Shown: positions 17,730-26,464 of the stretch, in pieces
Position numbering within the stretch: the stretch's first letter is position 1
How the letters are laid out: each line of letters starts with the position of its first letter
Assembly: GCA_030149325.1 (NCBI GenBank)
Contig: JASBRS010000023.1
Coordinates: 41,572 to 105,571 of the forward strand
Direction of reading: 5' to 3'
DNA: 64,000 bases
From: Deinococci bacterium
GTDB taxonomy: Bacteria > Deinococcota > Deinococci > Deinococcales > Trueperaceae
Translations under genes and position numbers: made by a program
The notes under the pieces: model-generated
What the model saw: only the letters and a program-made list of their open reading frames with translations
Told to the model about the DNA's origin: nothing
Databases searched by the model: none

Positions 17730-20138
17730 ATGGAGCTCCTTCACCTGCGGCACCTCACCCTCCTGCGCAACGGCGAACCGCTGCTCGCGGACCTCGACCT
17801 GCGGCTGCGCACGGGCAGCCGCATCGGCGTGGTCGGCTCCAACGGGGCCGGCAAGTCGACGTTGCTCTCCGCCGTCGCCGGTCGGCTCGCCCCCGACGAC
17901 GGGGCCGTCCTCCGACCCCCCGGCGTCCGCCTCGGCTACCTGCCCCAGCAACTCGACGAGCTCCCTGCGAGCCGCGTCTGGGAGGCCGCCGCCGCCGGCC
18001 TGCTGGCGGCCCGCGAGGCCGAGGCGCGGCTGCGTGAGGAGGAGCGCCGCTGGGCCCAGGACGCCACCTCCGCCGACGCCCTCGCCGAGGCCCTGGAGAC
18101 CTTCGAACGCCTGGGCGGCTACCGCGCCGAGGCCGACCTGCGCGAGACGCTGGCGGCCGTCGGGTTCCCCGAGTCGAGCTACGACCGGCCGACGGCACAG
18201 CTCTCGGGAGGCGAGCGCCGCCGCCTGGCGCTGGCGGCCGCCCTGGCCGGAGAGCCGGAGCTGCTGGTGCTCGACGAACCGACCAACCACCTCGACCTGG
18301 CCATGCGCGCCTGGCTGGGACGTCGCCTGGCACGCTGGCGAGGCGCGGTGCTGCTGGTCTCGCACGACCGTGCCCTGCTCGACAGCGCCACCGACGCCAC
18401 CCTCTTCCTCGAACGCGGTACCTGGGAGCTACGGCGCAGCAGCTACGGTCGCGCGCGGGCCGCCCGCGACCGCGACCTGCGGGCGCTGCGGCGGCGCGAC
18501 GCCGAGCGCCGCAAGGAGGCCGAGCGCCTTCGGGCCATGGCCGAGGAGCTCGGCCGGCGCGGCGACCGATCGGCGGTACGCCGCCGCCGCCAGGCCGAAC
18601 GCCGCCACCAGCAGGCGGCGGCCACGGCCCCGGAGGCGGGCGAGGCGTCGCCGACCGTGCTCGAGCCGGTGACGGGCACCCGCCAGGGCGTCTTGCTGGA
18701 GGCGCGTCACCTGCGGCGCGAGGGCGTGCTCGAGGTGCCCTACCTGCGCCTGGAGGCCGGGCGCCGCGTCGCCCTGGTCGGGCCCAACGGCTCGGGCAAG
18801 AGCACGCTGCTGGCTCTGTTGGCGGGGGAGTTGGCGTCGGACGATCCGGCCGCGGAGCTGCGCTACGCCAGCGGCCTGCGCCTGGCCCACCTGCGGCAGC
18901 TCGACCGCGGGCTCGGGGCGGGACAGCCGGTGGTGGCGCAGCTCGAGGAGGCCGTGGGCCGAGGGCAGGCGCGCCGCCTGCTGGCCGAGGTGGGCGTCGG
19001 CGCCGACGCCTGGACGCGCCCGCCCGAGGCGCTGTCGGGCGGCGAACGCGCCCGTGCCGGGCTGGCGCTGCTGCTGGCGCGGCGAGCCGACCTGGTGCTG
19101 CTCGACGAACCCGGGAACGATCTGGACCTGGCCGCCCTCGAGGCCCTCGAAGAGGCCCTGCGGGGAGGCAGCGCCGGCGTGGTGCTGGCCACCCACGACC
19201 GGCGGCTGGCCGAGGCCATCGCCGACGAGGTGTGGGCGATCCGCGACGGCGTCCTGCTGCGCTACGCCGACGTCGCCGGCTACGTGGCCGGTGCGGAGCC
19301 GCTCGGCGGTATCACGGAGCACGCGGACGACCTGCCGGATGGTGGATCCGACGAAGCGACGGCGACGGCCGCGCAAGCCCCGCCGCCGCGCAGCGACGCG
19401 CTTCCGGCCGAGGTCGAGCGCGAGGCGCCGTCCGCGACCGCCTTGGGCCCCGTTGACGACGCGACCGCGGCGCTGCGGGTCCGATTGGAGCGGCTCGAGG
19501 ACGAACGCAACGCCATCGAGCGGGCGCTGGAGGACCCCCTGCGGCTGGCCGACCGGGAGCGGGAACGGCTGGCGGCGCGGCGCGCCGCGCTGGAGGACGA
19601 GCTGGCCTCGGCCTACGATGCCCTGCTCGAGCCCCCGGCCCCTCGCTTCCGCGTGCGCGAGCGTGGCGTCGAGGTCCATGCCGACCGCTACGGGGACGGA
19701 CTGCTGGTGATGGTGGTGCCGGGCGACCAGGCGGCGGCCGCGATGGACGCCGCCCTGCGGGCGTTGGCCGGGGATCCCGGGGCGGCGGCGCGTGTGGCGG
19801 CGCTGCCGTGGCCGCGGGCCCAGGTGCACCGTGCCGATCGGGTCGGGCACATCGCCGTCCTGGAGCCCGGCCGGAGTTGCCTGCTGCCCTGGGCGCGGAG
19901 CTGCCTGGTCGACGCCGCCGCCCACTTCGCCTTCACCCTGCTCGACGTACGAGCCGTACAGCACTTCACCCCCGGCGACCTCCCCGGCAGCCGCCTGACG
20001 CCGGCCGGCGACGGCTGGTGGAGCTGGGGCCGGGCCGACTTCCTGCGCGCCGAGGGCCTGGAGGACGTCCGCCCGGCCCGGCGAGGCGCCCGTCGCCGTC
20101 GCGGACGTCGGCGGGCACTCCGCCGGGAGACGCCGTGA
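17730..20138 (+). CDS. ABC-F ATPase with a long C-terminal extension
   Basis: 802-aa duplicated ATP-binding cassette protein without membrane domains. Cassette 1: Walker A GSNGAGKST (36-44), signature LSGGERRRL, Walker B LDEPTNHLD (D182-D189). Cassette 2: Walker A GPNGSGKST (351-359), signature LSGGERARA, Walker B LDEPGNDLD (459-466). ABC-F proteins act on ribosomes, as translation factors or antibiotic-resistance proteins. The usual family length is 500-640 aa. Here an acidic linker, a coiled-coil-like stretch (about residues 570-630) and a further domain of roughly 150 residues ending in an Arg-rich tail are added. Its GTGA overlap couples it to the next gene. Confidence 0.88.
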   Translation: MELLHLRHLTLLRNGEPLLADLDLRLRTGSRIGVVGSNGAGKSTLLSAVAGRLAPDDGAVLRPPGVRLGYLPQQLDELPASRVWEAAAAGLLAAREAEARLREEERRWAQDATSADALAEALETFERLGGYRAEADLRETLAAVGFPESSYDRPTAQLSGGERRRLALAAALAGEPELLVLDEPTNHLDLAMRAWLGRRLARWRGAVLLVSHDRALLDSATDATLFLERGTWELRRSSYGRARAARDRDLRALRRRDAERRKEAERLRAMAEELGRRGDRSAVRRRRQAERRHQQAAATAPEAGEASPTVLEPVTGTRQGVLLEARHLRREGVLEVPYLRLEAGRRVALVGPNGSGKSTLLALLAGELASDDPAAELRYASGLRLAHLRQLDRGLGAGQPVVAQLEEAVGRGQARRLLAEVGVGADAWTRPPEALSGGERARAGLALLLARRADLVLLDEPGNDLDLAALEALEEALRGGSAGVVLATHDRRLAEAIADEVWAIRDGVLLRYADVAGYVAGAEPLGGITEHADDLPDGGSDEATATAAQAPPPRSDALPAEVEREAPSATALGPVDDATAALRVRLERLEDERNAIERALEDPLRLADRERERLAARRAALEDELASAYDALLEPPAPRFRVRERGVEVHADRYGDGLLVMVVPGDQAAAAMDAALRALAGDPGAAARVAALPWPRAQVHRADRVGHIAVLEPGRSCLLPWARSCLVDAAAHFAFTLLDVRAVQHFTPGDLPGSRLTPAGDGWWSWGRADFLRAEGLEDVRPARRGARRRRGRRRALRRETP

Positions 20139-21211
20139 ACCCCGGTCCCCCACGACCCGGTGCGGGCCGCCGCGGGCGATCGCCGCGGGCCCCGAGGCGG
20201 CGGAGCGCCGGGCGGGCGCCGCTCGCCCTGCTCGCCCTGGGCGTGGCCGCCCTCCTGGTGCCATGGCCGCAACCGTGGGTCGAACGGTTCTCCGCCCGCG
20301 GAGCGTACCCGCTGGCCACGCACCTCCTCGCGCCCGCGGTCGGCGCGGTGCCGTGGAGCGTCACCCTGACCCTGGTGGCGACGTGGCTGGCGGTCGTGAT
20401 CGCCTCCCTGCCCCGCCCAAGCGGCCGACGCTGGCTGCTCCGCGGCCTGCTGCCCTGGAGCGCCGCGGTGGTGGTGCTGGGGTTCTCGTTGGGCTGGGGG
20501 CTCGAGTACCGTCGCGACACGCTGGCCGCGCTGCTGGCGCTCCCGTCGGGCCCGCCCGACGCCGCGCAGGTGGCGTCGGCGGAGACGCTGCTGCTCCAGA
20601 CCCTGCGCGCCACCGATGGCTCGCCCCCGGCCGGCCCTTCCGCCGTGCGGGCCGCCTCGGCCTGCGTGGTCGACGAGGTGCGGCGCCTCACGGGCGTGAC
20701 GGTGGCGCTGTCCCCCCGCGTGAAGCTGCTGCCGGCCGGCTCGCTGCTGCGCCTCGGCTTCGCGGGCGTCACCTCCCCGTGGCTGCTCGAGCCCCACGTC
20801 GACGCCGGCCTGCCGCCGGCCGCCTTCCTGGCCACCGCCACCCACGAGCTCACGCACGCCGCCGGCTTCGCGCGCGAGGCCGACACCGACGCCCTGTCGG
20901 TGCTGGCCGGGCTGCGCTGTGCCGACCCGGCGGTGCGCTACGCCGTCGCGCTGCACGCCCTCGATCTGCTCCTCGCCGCGCTGCCGTCCCCGCAACGCCA
21001 GGCGTTGGCCGAGCAGCTACCGCCGCGGGCGGTCGCCGACCTGCGCGCCGCCTCGGACGCCGCTGCGCACTTCCGCGTGGCCTGGCTCGAGCACGCGGCC
21101 ACCGGCGCCTACGCCGGCTACCTGCGCAGCCGCGGCGTGAGCGCCGGCATGGCCGACTACGGTCGGGCGCTGACGCTCGTCGTCCAGGCGCTGGCGCACG
21201 GCGTCACCTGA
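20135..21211 (+). CDS. DUF3810-type membrane zinc peptidase
   Basis: 358-aa protein with a basic N-terminus, about three membrane segments (residues about 29-47, 70-92, 103-120) and a zinc-peptidase motif HELTHAAGF (H237, E238, H241) followed by EADTDALS, which supplies the third ligand. This is the pattern of DUF3810 proteins, whose substrates are unknown. The GTG start overlaps the ABC-F stop. Pairing of a membrane protease with an ABC-F protein is unusual. Convergent with the M3 peptidase gene. Confidence 0.82.
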   Translation: MNPGPPRPGAGRRGRSPRAPRRRSAGRAPLALLALGVAALLVPWPQPWVERFSARGAYPLATHLLAPAVGAVPWSVTLTLVATWLAVVIASLPRPSGRRWLLRGLLPWSAAVVVLGFSLGWGLEYRRDTLAALLALPSGPPDAAQVASAETLLLQTLRATDGSPPAGPSAVRAASACVVDEVRRLTGVTVALSPRVKLLPAGSLLRLGFAGVTSPWLLEPHVDAGLPPAAFLATATHELTHAAGFAREADTDALSVLAGLRCADPAVRYAVALHALDLLLAALPSPQRQALAEQLPPRAVADLRAASDAAAHFRVAWLEHAATGAYAGYLRSRGVSAGMADYGRALTLVVQALAHGVT

Positions 21212-21237
21212 CGCGGCCCGTCGCGGCCGCGGGCGCC

Positions 21238-23304
21238 TCAGGCGGGTCCCGCGACGGGTTCGGGCTCGGGCCCCAGGTTGCGGCGGATCAGCGCGTCGCT
21301 GTCGGGGTCGCGGCCCATGAAGGCGCGGAAGAGCACCGCCGGGTCCTCGCTGTCGCCGCGCGACAGCACGGTCTCGACCAGCGCGCGCCCGGTCTCGGGG
21401 TTGAAGATGCCCTCGCGCTGGAAGCGGCTGAAGACGTCGGCGTCGAGCACCTCGCTCCACTTGTAGCTGTAGTAGCCGGCCGCGTAGCCTCCCGCGAAGA
21501 CGTGACTGAACGACGTCAGGAACTGGTTGTGGGCGAACTCGGGGCGCACCACGAAGGGCTCCATCACGTGCTGCCCGAAGGCGACGGGGTCGCCGCCGAG
21601 CCACGGGTCGTAGTCGACGTGGAGCGCCAGGTCCACGGTGCCCAGGCTGAGCTGCCGCATCTGCATCATGGCGCCCAGGAAGGTGCGGCTGTCGGACAGC
21701 CGCCGGAACAGCTCGTCGGGGATGGCGGCGCCCGTCTCGACGTGGTGGGCGAAGAGGTCGAGCCCCTCGCGCTCCCACGCCCAGTTCTCGAGGAGCTGCG
21801 ACGGCAGCTCCACGAAGTCCCAGGCCACGCTGCCCAGGCTGCCGCGGGCCGGCACCTCGACGCGCCCCAGCAGGTGGTGCAGCAGGTGGCCGAACTCGTG
21901 GAACAGGGTGGTGACCTCGTCGTGCGTCAGCAGCGCCGGCTCGTCGCCCGTCGAGGGCGTGACGTTGGCCACGATGACGCCCACGTGCGGACCGAAGCCG
22001 CCGCTCGAGGCGGTGGCCGACCCCGGTCCCCCGGTGATCATCGGGTTCATCCAGGCGCCGTCCCGCTTCGACTCGCGCGGGTACCAGTCGGCGTAGAACG
22101 ACCCCAGGCGCGCACCGTCGGCGTCGAGCAGGTCGAAGACCTGCACCTCCTCGTGCCAGGTGGCGGCGTCGTCGACGGCGCGGACCTGCACCCCGAAGAG
22201 GCGCTCGGAGATCGCGAAGATGCCGCCCAAGACGGTATCGAGTCGGAAGTACGGGCGCAGCTCCTCCTCGTCGAAGTCGAAGCGCGAGCGCCTCAGCTTC
22301 TCGGCCACGTAGTCGACGTCCCAGGGCTCGAGCCGGTCGATCCCCAGCTCGTCGCGCGCGAACTCCGTGAGCGTGCGGGTCTCAGCGCGGAAGTAGGGCA
22401 GCGTGCGGCGTGCCAGTCGACGCTCGAACGCCTGCGCCTCGGCACCCGACTTGATCATGCGGTCCTCGAGCTGGAGGTCGGCGTAGTCGCGGTAGCCGAG
22501 GAGTTGCGCCAGCTCCCGGCGCTTGCGCAGGATGTCGACGATGGTGGGGCGGTTGTCGAACGAGCCGCCGGCCGCCCGACCGGTGAACGCGAGGTAGAGC
22601 TCGCGGCGCCGTCGACGGGACTCCGCGAAGCGCAGGAACGGTCGGTACGAGGGCGCCTGCAGGGTGAAGCGGTACCCCTCGAGCCCCTTGCGCTCGGCGT
22701 CCGCGCGGGCGCGACGACGTGCGCCCTCGGGCAGGCCCGCCAGCTCCGCCTCGTCGGTGAGCACCAGCTCGTAGGCGTTGGTGGCGTCGAGAACGTTCTC
22801 GCTGAAGCGCGTCGAGAGCTGTGACAGCTCCACGCGGAGCTCCCGCGTGCGACGGCGCTGCTCCTCCGGCAGGTCGGCCCCGGCACGCCGGAACTCCTGC
22901 AGCGTCTTCTCGAGGTGGCGCCGTCTCACGCCCTCGAGGGTGGCGGCCTCGTCGGTGGCGGCGTAGTCCTTCAGCGCCTGCCACAGCTCGGCGTTGGTGG
23001 CGAGGCCGGCCATGAAGGCGCTGTACTCGGGGAGGACCTGGTTGTAGGCCTGCCTCAACTCGGGGGTGCTGCGCACCTGGGTGAGGTGACGGGCGTAGCC
23101 GAACACGCGCGACACGCGCTCGACGAGGTCGTCGAGGCGGAGCAGGGTGGACTCGAAGGTACGCGGGCCCCCGGCGCTGACGAGCTCCTCGAGCTCCCGC
23201 TGGGCGTGCTCCAGGGCCGCCCGTACCCCGGGCACCAGGTGATCCGCCTCCATGACGTCGAAGGGCGGACGATCCGAACGAGACAGGAAGGGGTTCTCGG
23301 ACAT
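21238..23304 (-). CDS. prlC: M3-family oligopeptidase A-like metallopeptidase
   Basis: 688-aa cytosolic zinc peptidase of the thimet/oligopeptidase A group, degrading short peptides such as cleaved signal sequences. The zinc site HEFGHLLHHLLG has H469, E470 and H473; the third ligand lies in the later PSQLLENWAWE segment. FAGGYAAGYYSYKWSEVLDADVF near the C-terminus is a hallmark of the family. The frame opens at 23331, but the ATG at 23304 with TAGGAG before it and the N-terminus MSENPFLSRSDRPPFD is preferred. A second M3 gene (PepF type) lies at 47.2 kb. Confidence 0.93.
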   Translation of the reverse strand: MSENPFLSRSDRPPFDVMEADHLVPGVRAALEHAQRELEELVSAGGPRTFESTLLRLDDLVERVSRVFGYARHLTQVRSTPELRQAYNQVLPEYSAFMAGLATNAELWQALKDYAATDEAATLEGVRRRHLEKTLQEFRRAGADLPEEQRRRTRELRVELSQLSTRFSENVLDATNAYELVLTDEAELAGLPEGARRRARADAERKGLEGYRFTLQAPSYRPFLRFAESRRRRRELYLAFTGRAAGGSFDNRPTIVDILRKRRELAQLLGYRDYADLQLEDRMIKSGAEAQAFERRLARRTLPYFRAETRTLTEFARDELGIDRLEPWDVDYVAEKLRRSRFDFDEEELRPYFRLDTVLGGIFAISERLFGVQVRAVDDAATWHEEVQVFDLLDADGARLGSFYADWYPRESKRDGAWMNPMITGGPGSATASSGGFGPHVGVIVANVTPSTGDEPALLTHDEVTTLFHEFGHLLHHLLGRVEVPARGSLGSVAWDFVELPSQLLENWAWEREGLDLFAHHVETGAAIPDELFRRLSDSRTFLGAMMQMRQLSLGTVDLALHVDYDPWLGGDPVAFGQHVMEPFVVRPEFAHNQFLTSFSHVFAGGYAAGYYSYKWSEVLDADVFSRFQREGIFNPETGRALVETVLSRGDSEDPAVLFRAFMGRDPDSDALIRRNLGPEPEPVAGPA

Positions 23305-23376
23305 CGACACTCCTAGGCCGCGAACGGCCACGACAGTCTACCCGCGGGCCGTTCCGACGTCATCCGGCGGGGCGAC

Positions 23377-25530
23377 TCAGGCGAAGGCGGGGACGTACTC
23401 GGCCGGCACGGCCTGACTGAACAGGAAGCCCTGCCCCTCGTCGCAGGCCAGGGTGCGGAGCAGCGAGTTCTGTTCCTTGGTCTCGATACCCTCGGCGGTG
23501 ACGGTGAGGCGCAGGCTCTTGCCGAGCGCGATGATGGCGCGCACCAGCTCGACGTCCTCGCCGGCGTCGCGCCCGCCGAGGCGCTCGACGAAGCTGCGGT
23601 CGATCTTCAGGCCGTCGAGGGGCATGCCACGGAGCTGCGACAGCGAGGAGTGGGCCACGCCGAAGTCGTCGAGGGCGACGTGGACGCCCATGCCCCGCAA
23701 CTCGCGGAGCTGCTGACCCGCTCCCTCGAGGGTGGAGGTTCCGGTACGCTCGTTGATCTCGATCTCCAGCAGCCCGGGGTGCAGATCGTAGCGGGTCAGC
23801 GCGTCGAGGACGCGTCGCGTGAAGTCCGCGTCCTCCAGCGCCTGCGGGCTCACGTTGACGGCCACGCGCCGGGACGTGCGCTGCTGCTGCCAGCGCTTGG
23901 CCTGACCGCAGGCCCGCTCCAGCACCCAGGTGAACAGCTCGCTGCCGAGGTGCGCCTCCTCGGCCAGCGGCACGAAGTCGGCCGGCTTGAGCAGGCCGCG
24001 CTCCGGATGCGCCCAACGCACCAGCGCCTCGACGCTGGTGATGCTGCCCGACTGCAGCTCCACCCGGGGCTGGTAGTGCAGCACCAACTGGTCCTCGAGG
24101 ACCGCGCGCCGCAGCTCCTGCTCGAGCGCCACGCGCTCCCGCATGGCGAGGTCGAAGCCGCTCCGGTAGAAGCGGAAGCCGCCGCGACTCTCGCGCTTGG
24201 CGACGTCGAGGGCGGCCCGGGCGTGGTCGATGAGCTCGGCCGCGTTCTGCGCGCCGTCGGGGAACACCTCCACCCCCATGCTGCCGCTGAGCCGCAGGGT
24301 GGCGCTGCCGTCGCGGAAGGGCTCCGTCACCGCGGCCTGGATCTTGTCGAGGACGGGCAGCGCCGAACGCGCCTGGGGGAGCCGCGTCAGCAGCACGGCG
24401 AAGCCGTCGCCGTCGAGGCGCGACAGGGTATCGGTGCGCCTGAGGTGGCGCCGCAGCCGACCGGCGACCTCCTGGAGCACGCGGTCGCCGCGCTCGGCGC
24501 CGAGTGTCTCGTTGAGGAAGCGGAAGTCGTCGAGGTCGACGAAGGCGAGCGCCACCGCCTCGCCGTCACGACGTGCCTGGTACAGCGCCTGCTGCAGGCG
24601 ATCGTCGAGGAGGTGGGCGTTGGGGAGTCCGGTGAGGGCGTCGAAGTGGGCACCCCGCCACAGCTCGGGCGAGGCCTGCCGCGCCGCTGAAACGTCGCGG
24701 ACCACGCCGTACACGGCGACCACAGCCTGGGGCTCGTCCGCCGGCGACCCTGCACCGGCGATCTCGGGCTCCGGCACGGCGAAGTCCTCCACCCACAGCA
24801 CGCGACCGTCGCGGGCCCGTAGCCGGTAGCCCTGGCGCTGCCGGGTGCCGTGCCGGAGGGCGGCGTAGCTCGCCTCCAGGACCCCGCGGTCCTCGTCGAG
24901 GACGAGGCCGCCGAGGCCCCGTTCGATCACCTCGTCGGGCTCGTAGCCGGTGACCGCACGACACGCCTCCGACACCCACACGCAGCGCGCCGGGCCGCTG
25001 CCGTCGAGCAGCAGGGCGTAGGCGAACGACGCCCCCTTGCCGCCCAGGGTGTCGGCGAGCTCGCGATAGACCGACTCGGCGCCGGCGGCGTGGACGGCCG
25101 CGGTCACCTCTCGCTGCAGCACCAGCAGATGCCGGGCGACGCCGTCCCCGCCCAGGACGGGGAGGTGACGCTGCTCGTTGTAGAACAGCGCGCCGTCGCG
25201 ACGGTAGTTGCGGACCACGCAGGCGCAAGGCCGCCCTTCGGTCACGGCCGCGCGCGCCTCCTGGTTCCCCGCCTGGTCGCCGTCGTCGCGCTGCAGGAAG
25301 CCGAGGTTGCGCCCCGCCGCCTCCTCGGGCGCGTAGCCGCTGAGATCGGCGAAGGCCGGGCTCGCGTAGACGATGGGATGCCCGATCTGGCTGAGGTCGG
25401 AGATGGTGAAGCACTCGCCTCCGAAGAGGCGCAGGGCGGCGTCGATGACGCCCTGGGTGTCTCGAGCGGTGGATGAGGTTGCCAGCATGGCGAGCACGCT
25501 GGGATCGCTGGTCGCGCTCTCGGGCTTCAT
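23377..25530 (-). CDS. PAS-PAS-GGDEF-EAL protein, probable c-di-GMP phosphodiesterase
   Basis: 717-aa soluble signalling protein. PAS1 (about residues 38-150) has the LOV-like motif GRNLGFLQ with Leu76 where photoactive LOV domains have Cys. PAS2 spans about 155-285. The GGDEF domain (about 298-455) is degenerate: the active site reads LDGDGF, so diguanylate cyclase activity is unlikely. The EAL domain keeps EALVRW, NVSPQ, the EINE position, DDFG, KIDRSF and AEGIET, so it should hydrolyse c-di-GMP. ATG preceded by AAGGAGG. A long leader with a hairpin at 25558-25608 and a recurring motif (25666-25692) precedes it. Confidence 0.92.
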   Translation of the reverse strand: MKPESATSDPSVLAMLATSSTARDTQGVIDAALRLFGGECFTISDLSQIGHPIVYASPAFADLSGYAPEEAAGRNLGFLQRDDGDQAGNQEARAAVTEGRPCACVVRNYRRDGALFYNEQRHLPVLGGDGVARHLLVLQREVTAAVHAAGAESVYRELADTLGGKGASFAYALLLDGSGPARCVWVSEACRAVTGYEPDEVIERGLGGLVLDEDRGVLEASYAALRHGTRQRQGYRLRARDGRVLWVEDFAVPEPEIAGAGSPADEPQAVVAVYGVVRDVSAARQASPELWRGAHFDALTGLPNAHLLDDRLQQALYQARRDGEAVALAFVDLDDFRFLNETLGAERGDRVLQEVAGRLRRHLRRTDTLSRLDGDGFAVLLTRLPQARSALPVLDKIQAAVTEPFRDGSATLRLSGSMGVEVFPDGAQNAAELIDHARAALDVAKRESRGGFRFYRSGFDLAMRERVALEQELRRAVLEDQLVLHYQPRVELQSGSITSVEALVRWAHPERGLLKPADFVPLAEEAHLGSELFTWVLERACGQAKRWQQQRTSRRVAVNVSPQALEDADFTRRVLDALTRYDLHPGLLEIEINERTGTSTLEGAGQQLRELRGMGVHVALDDFGVAHSSLSQLRGMPLDGLKIDRSFVERLGGRDAGEDVELVRAIIALGKSLRLTVTAEGIETKEQNSLLRTLACDEGQGFLFSQAVPAEYVPAFA

Positions 25531-25665
25531 GACCCGGATCCGCCTCCTTCATCACGGCATCCCCACGAGCCTGGCGGCCGGCGCGGGCCGCAGGACGCGT
25601 GGGGATCGGGTCGAAAGCTACGGGAACGGTCTGCGGACGGCGGCTCCCGACCGCCGGTCCACCAA

Positions 25666-25692
25666 CTCCCGAACCTCTCCCCATCTCTTCCG
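25666..25692 (-). promoter_or_regulatory. leader motif, copy C (CGGAAGAGATGGG...GGGAG)
   Basis: On the minus strand CGGAAGAGATGGGGAGAGG is followed by GGGAG, 136 bases upstream of the GGDEF-EAL start. The same pattern occurs in the leader of the HD-GYP unit (60616-60645) and twice at 62.6-62.8 kb. Upstream TGGTACCTT could be an extended -10, which would put the motif at the 5' end of the transcript. Function unknown. Confidence 0.45.
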
Positions 25693-25748
25693 TCCCGAAG
25701 GTACCACCTGGCGCCGCGGGCACCCGTGACAAATCTCCGAGGTCGGGC

Positions 25749-26453
25749 TCAGGGAGCGGCTTGCGGACCCGCGTCGTCGCGGACGGCTCCCAGGATCAGG
25801 CGGCCGAGCTCCCGGGAGATCGCCAGCGGTCGCCCGTCGGCGCGCACCATCAGCAGCTCGCCGACGGGCTCGCGCGACTCCACGCGGAGCCGGGTCCCGG
25901 GGCCGATGCCGAGCTCGGTGACGTAGGCCAGGACCTCGGGATCCTGGCTGAGGATGCGCGACACCACGAAGTCCTTGCCGGCGGGGACGTCGCACAGACC
26001 GGTGCTCGGCGTCGACGGCACGGTGCCGTCGTCGCGCGGGATGGGATCGCCGTGCGGATCGTGCGACGGTTGCCCGAGGTGGGCGGCCAGCCGCTCGGTG
26101 AAGCGGCCCGACATCACGTGCTCCATGGCCTCGGCCTCCTCGTGCACCTCGTCCCAGCTGTAGCCGAGGTCGCGGATGAGGAAGGTCTCCAGCAGACGGT
26201 GGCGGCGCACCAGCCTGAGCGCCTCGCTGCGGCCGTCGGCGGTGAGCTGGGCGCCGTAGTACGGGCGGTAGCGGATCAGCCCCATACGCTTGAGCTTGTT
26301 GAGCATGCCCGTCACCGACGACGCGTTGACGCCCAGGGCGCGCGCGATGTCGCCGGTGCCGGCGGGCTCGTCCCGGGCGATCACCCAGATGGCCTTCAGG
26401 TAGTCGCCGACCGACGCCGACAGCGACGAGGTCGCAGGCTCGTCTCTGGTCAC
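25749..26453 (-). CDS. DtxR/MntR-family metal-dependent regulator
   Basis: 234-aa regulator with an N-terminal winged helix (VGDYLKAIWVIARD through GLIRYRPYYGAQLTADG), a dimerisation/metal domain with RRHRLLETFLIRDLGYSWDE and HEEAEAMEHVMS (typical metal-binding His/Glu/Met residues), and a C-terminal FeoA-like SH3 domain. It probably controls iron or manganese uptake. The GTG start has TAGACT 5 bases upstream and no Shine-Dalgarno site, so it is probably leaderless. The gene starts 8 bases after the LysR stop on the same strand. Confidence 0.92.
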   Translation of the reverse strand: MTRDEPATSSLSASVGDYLKAIWVIARDEPAGTGDIARALGVNASSVTGMLNKLKRMGLIRYRPYYGAQLTADGRSEALRLVRRHRLLETFLIRDLGYSWDEVHEEAEAMEHVMSGRFTERLAAHLGQPSHDPHGDPIPRDDGTVPSTPSTGLCDVPAGKDFVVSRILSQDPEVLAYVTELGIGPGTRLRVESREPVGELLMVRADGRPLAISRELGRLILGAVRDDAGPQAAP

Positions 26454-26464
26454 ACCGAAGTCTA
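26454..26464 (-). promoter_or_regulatory. leaderless-type promoter of the DtxR gene
   Basis: TAGACT (26464-26459, minus strand) ends 5 bases before the GTG start and overlaps the stop region of the upstream LysR gene, giving the metal regulator its own transcript. Confidence 0.6.

Noticed and set aside
25695..25735. T-box-like sequence (AGGTGGTACC) on the minus strand upstream of the GGDEF-EAL gene
   Set aside because: The rest of a T-box (stem I, specifier loop, competing terminator) is not visible and the downstream gene is not an amino-acid-related gene.
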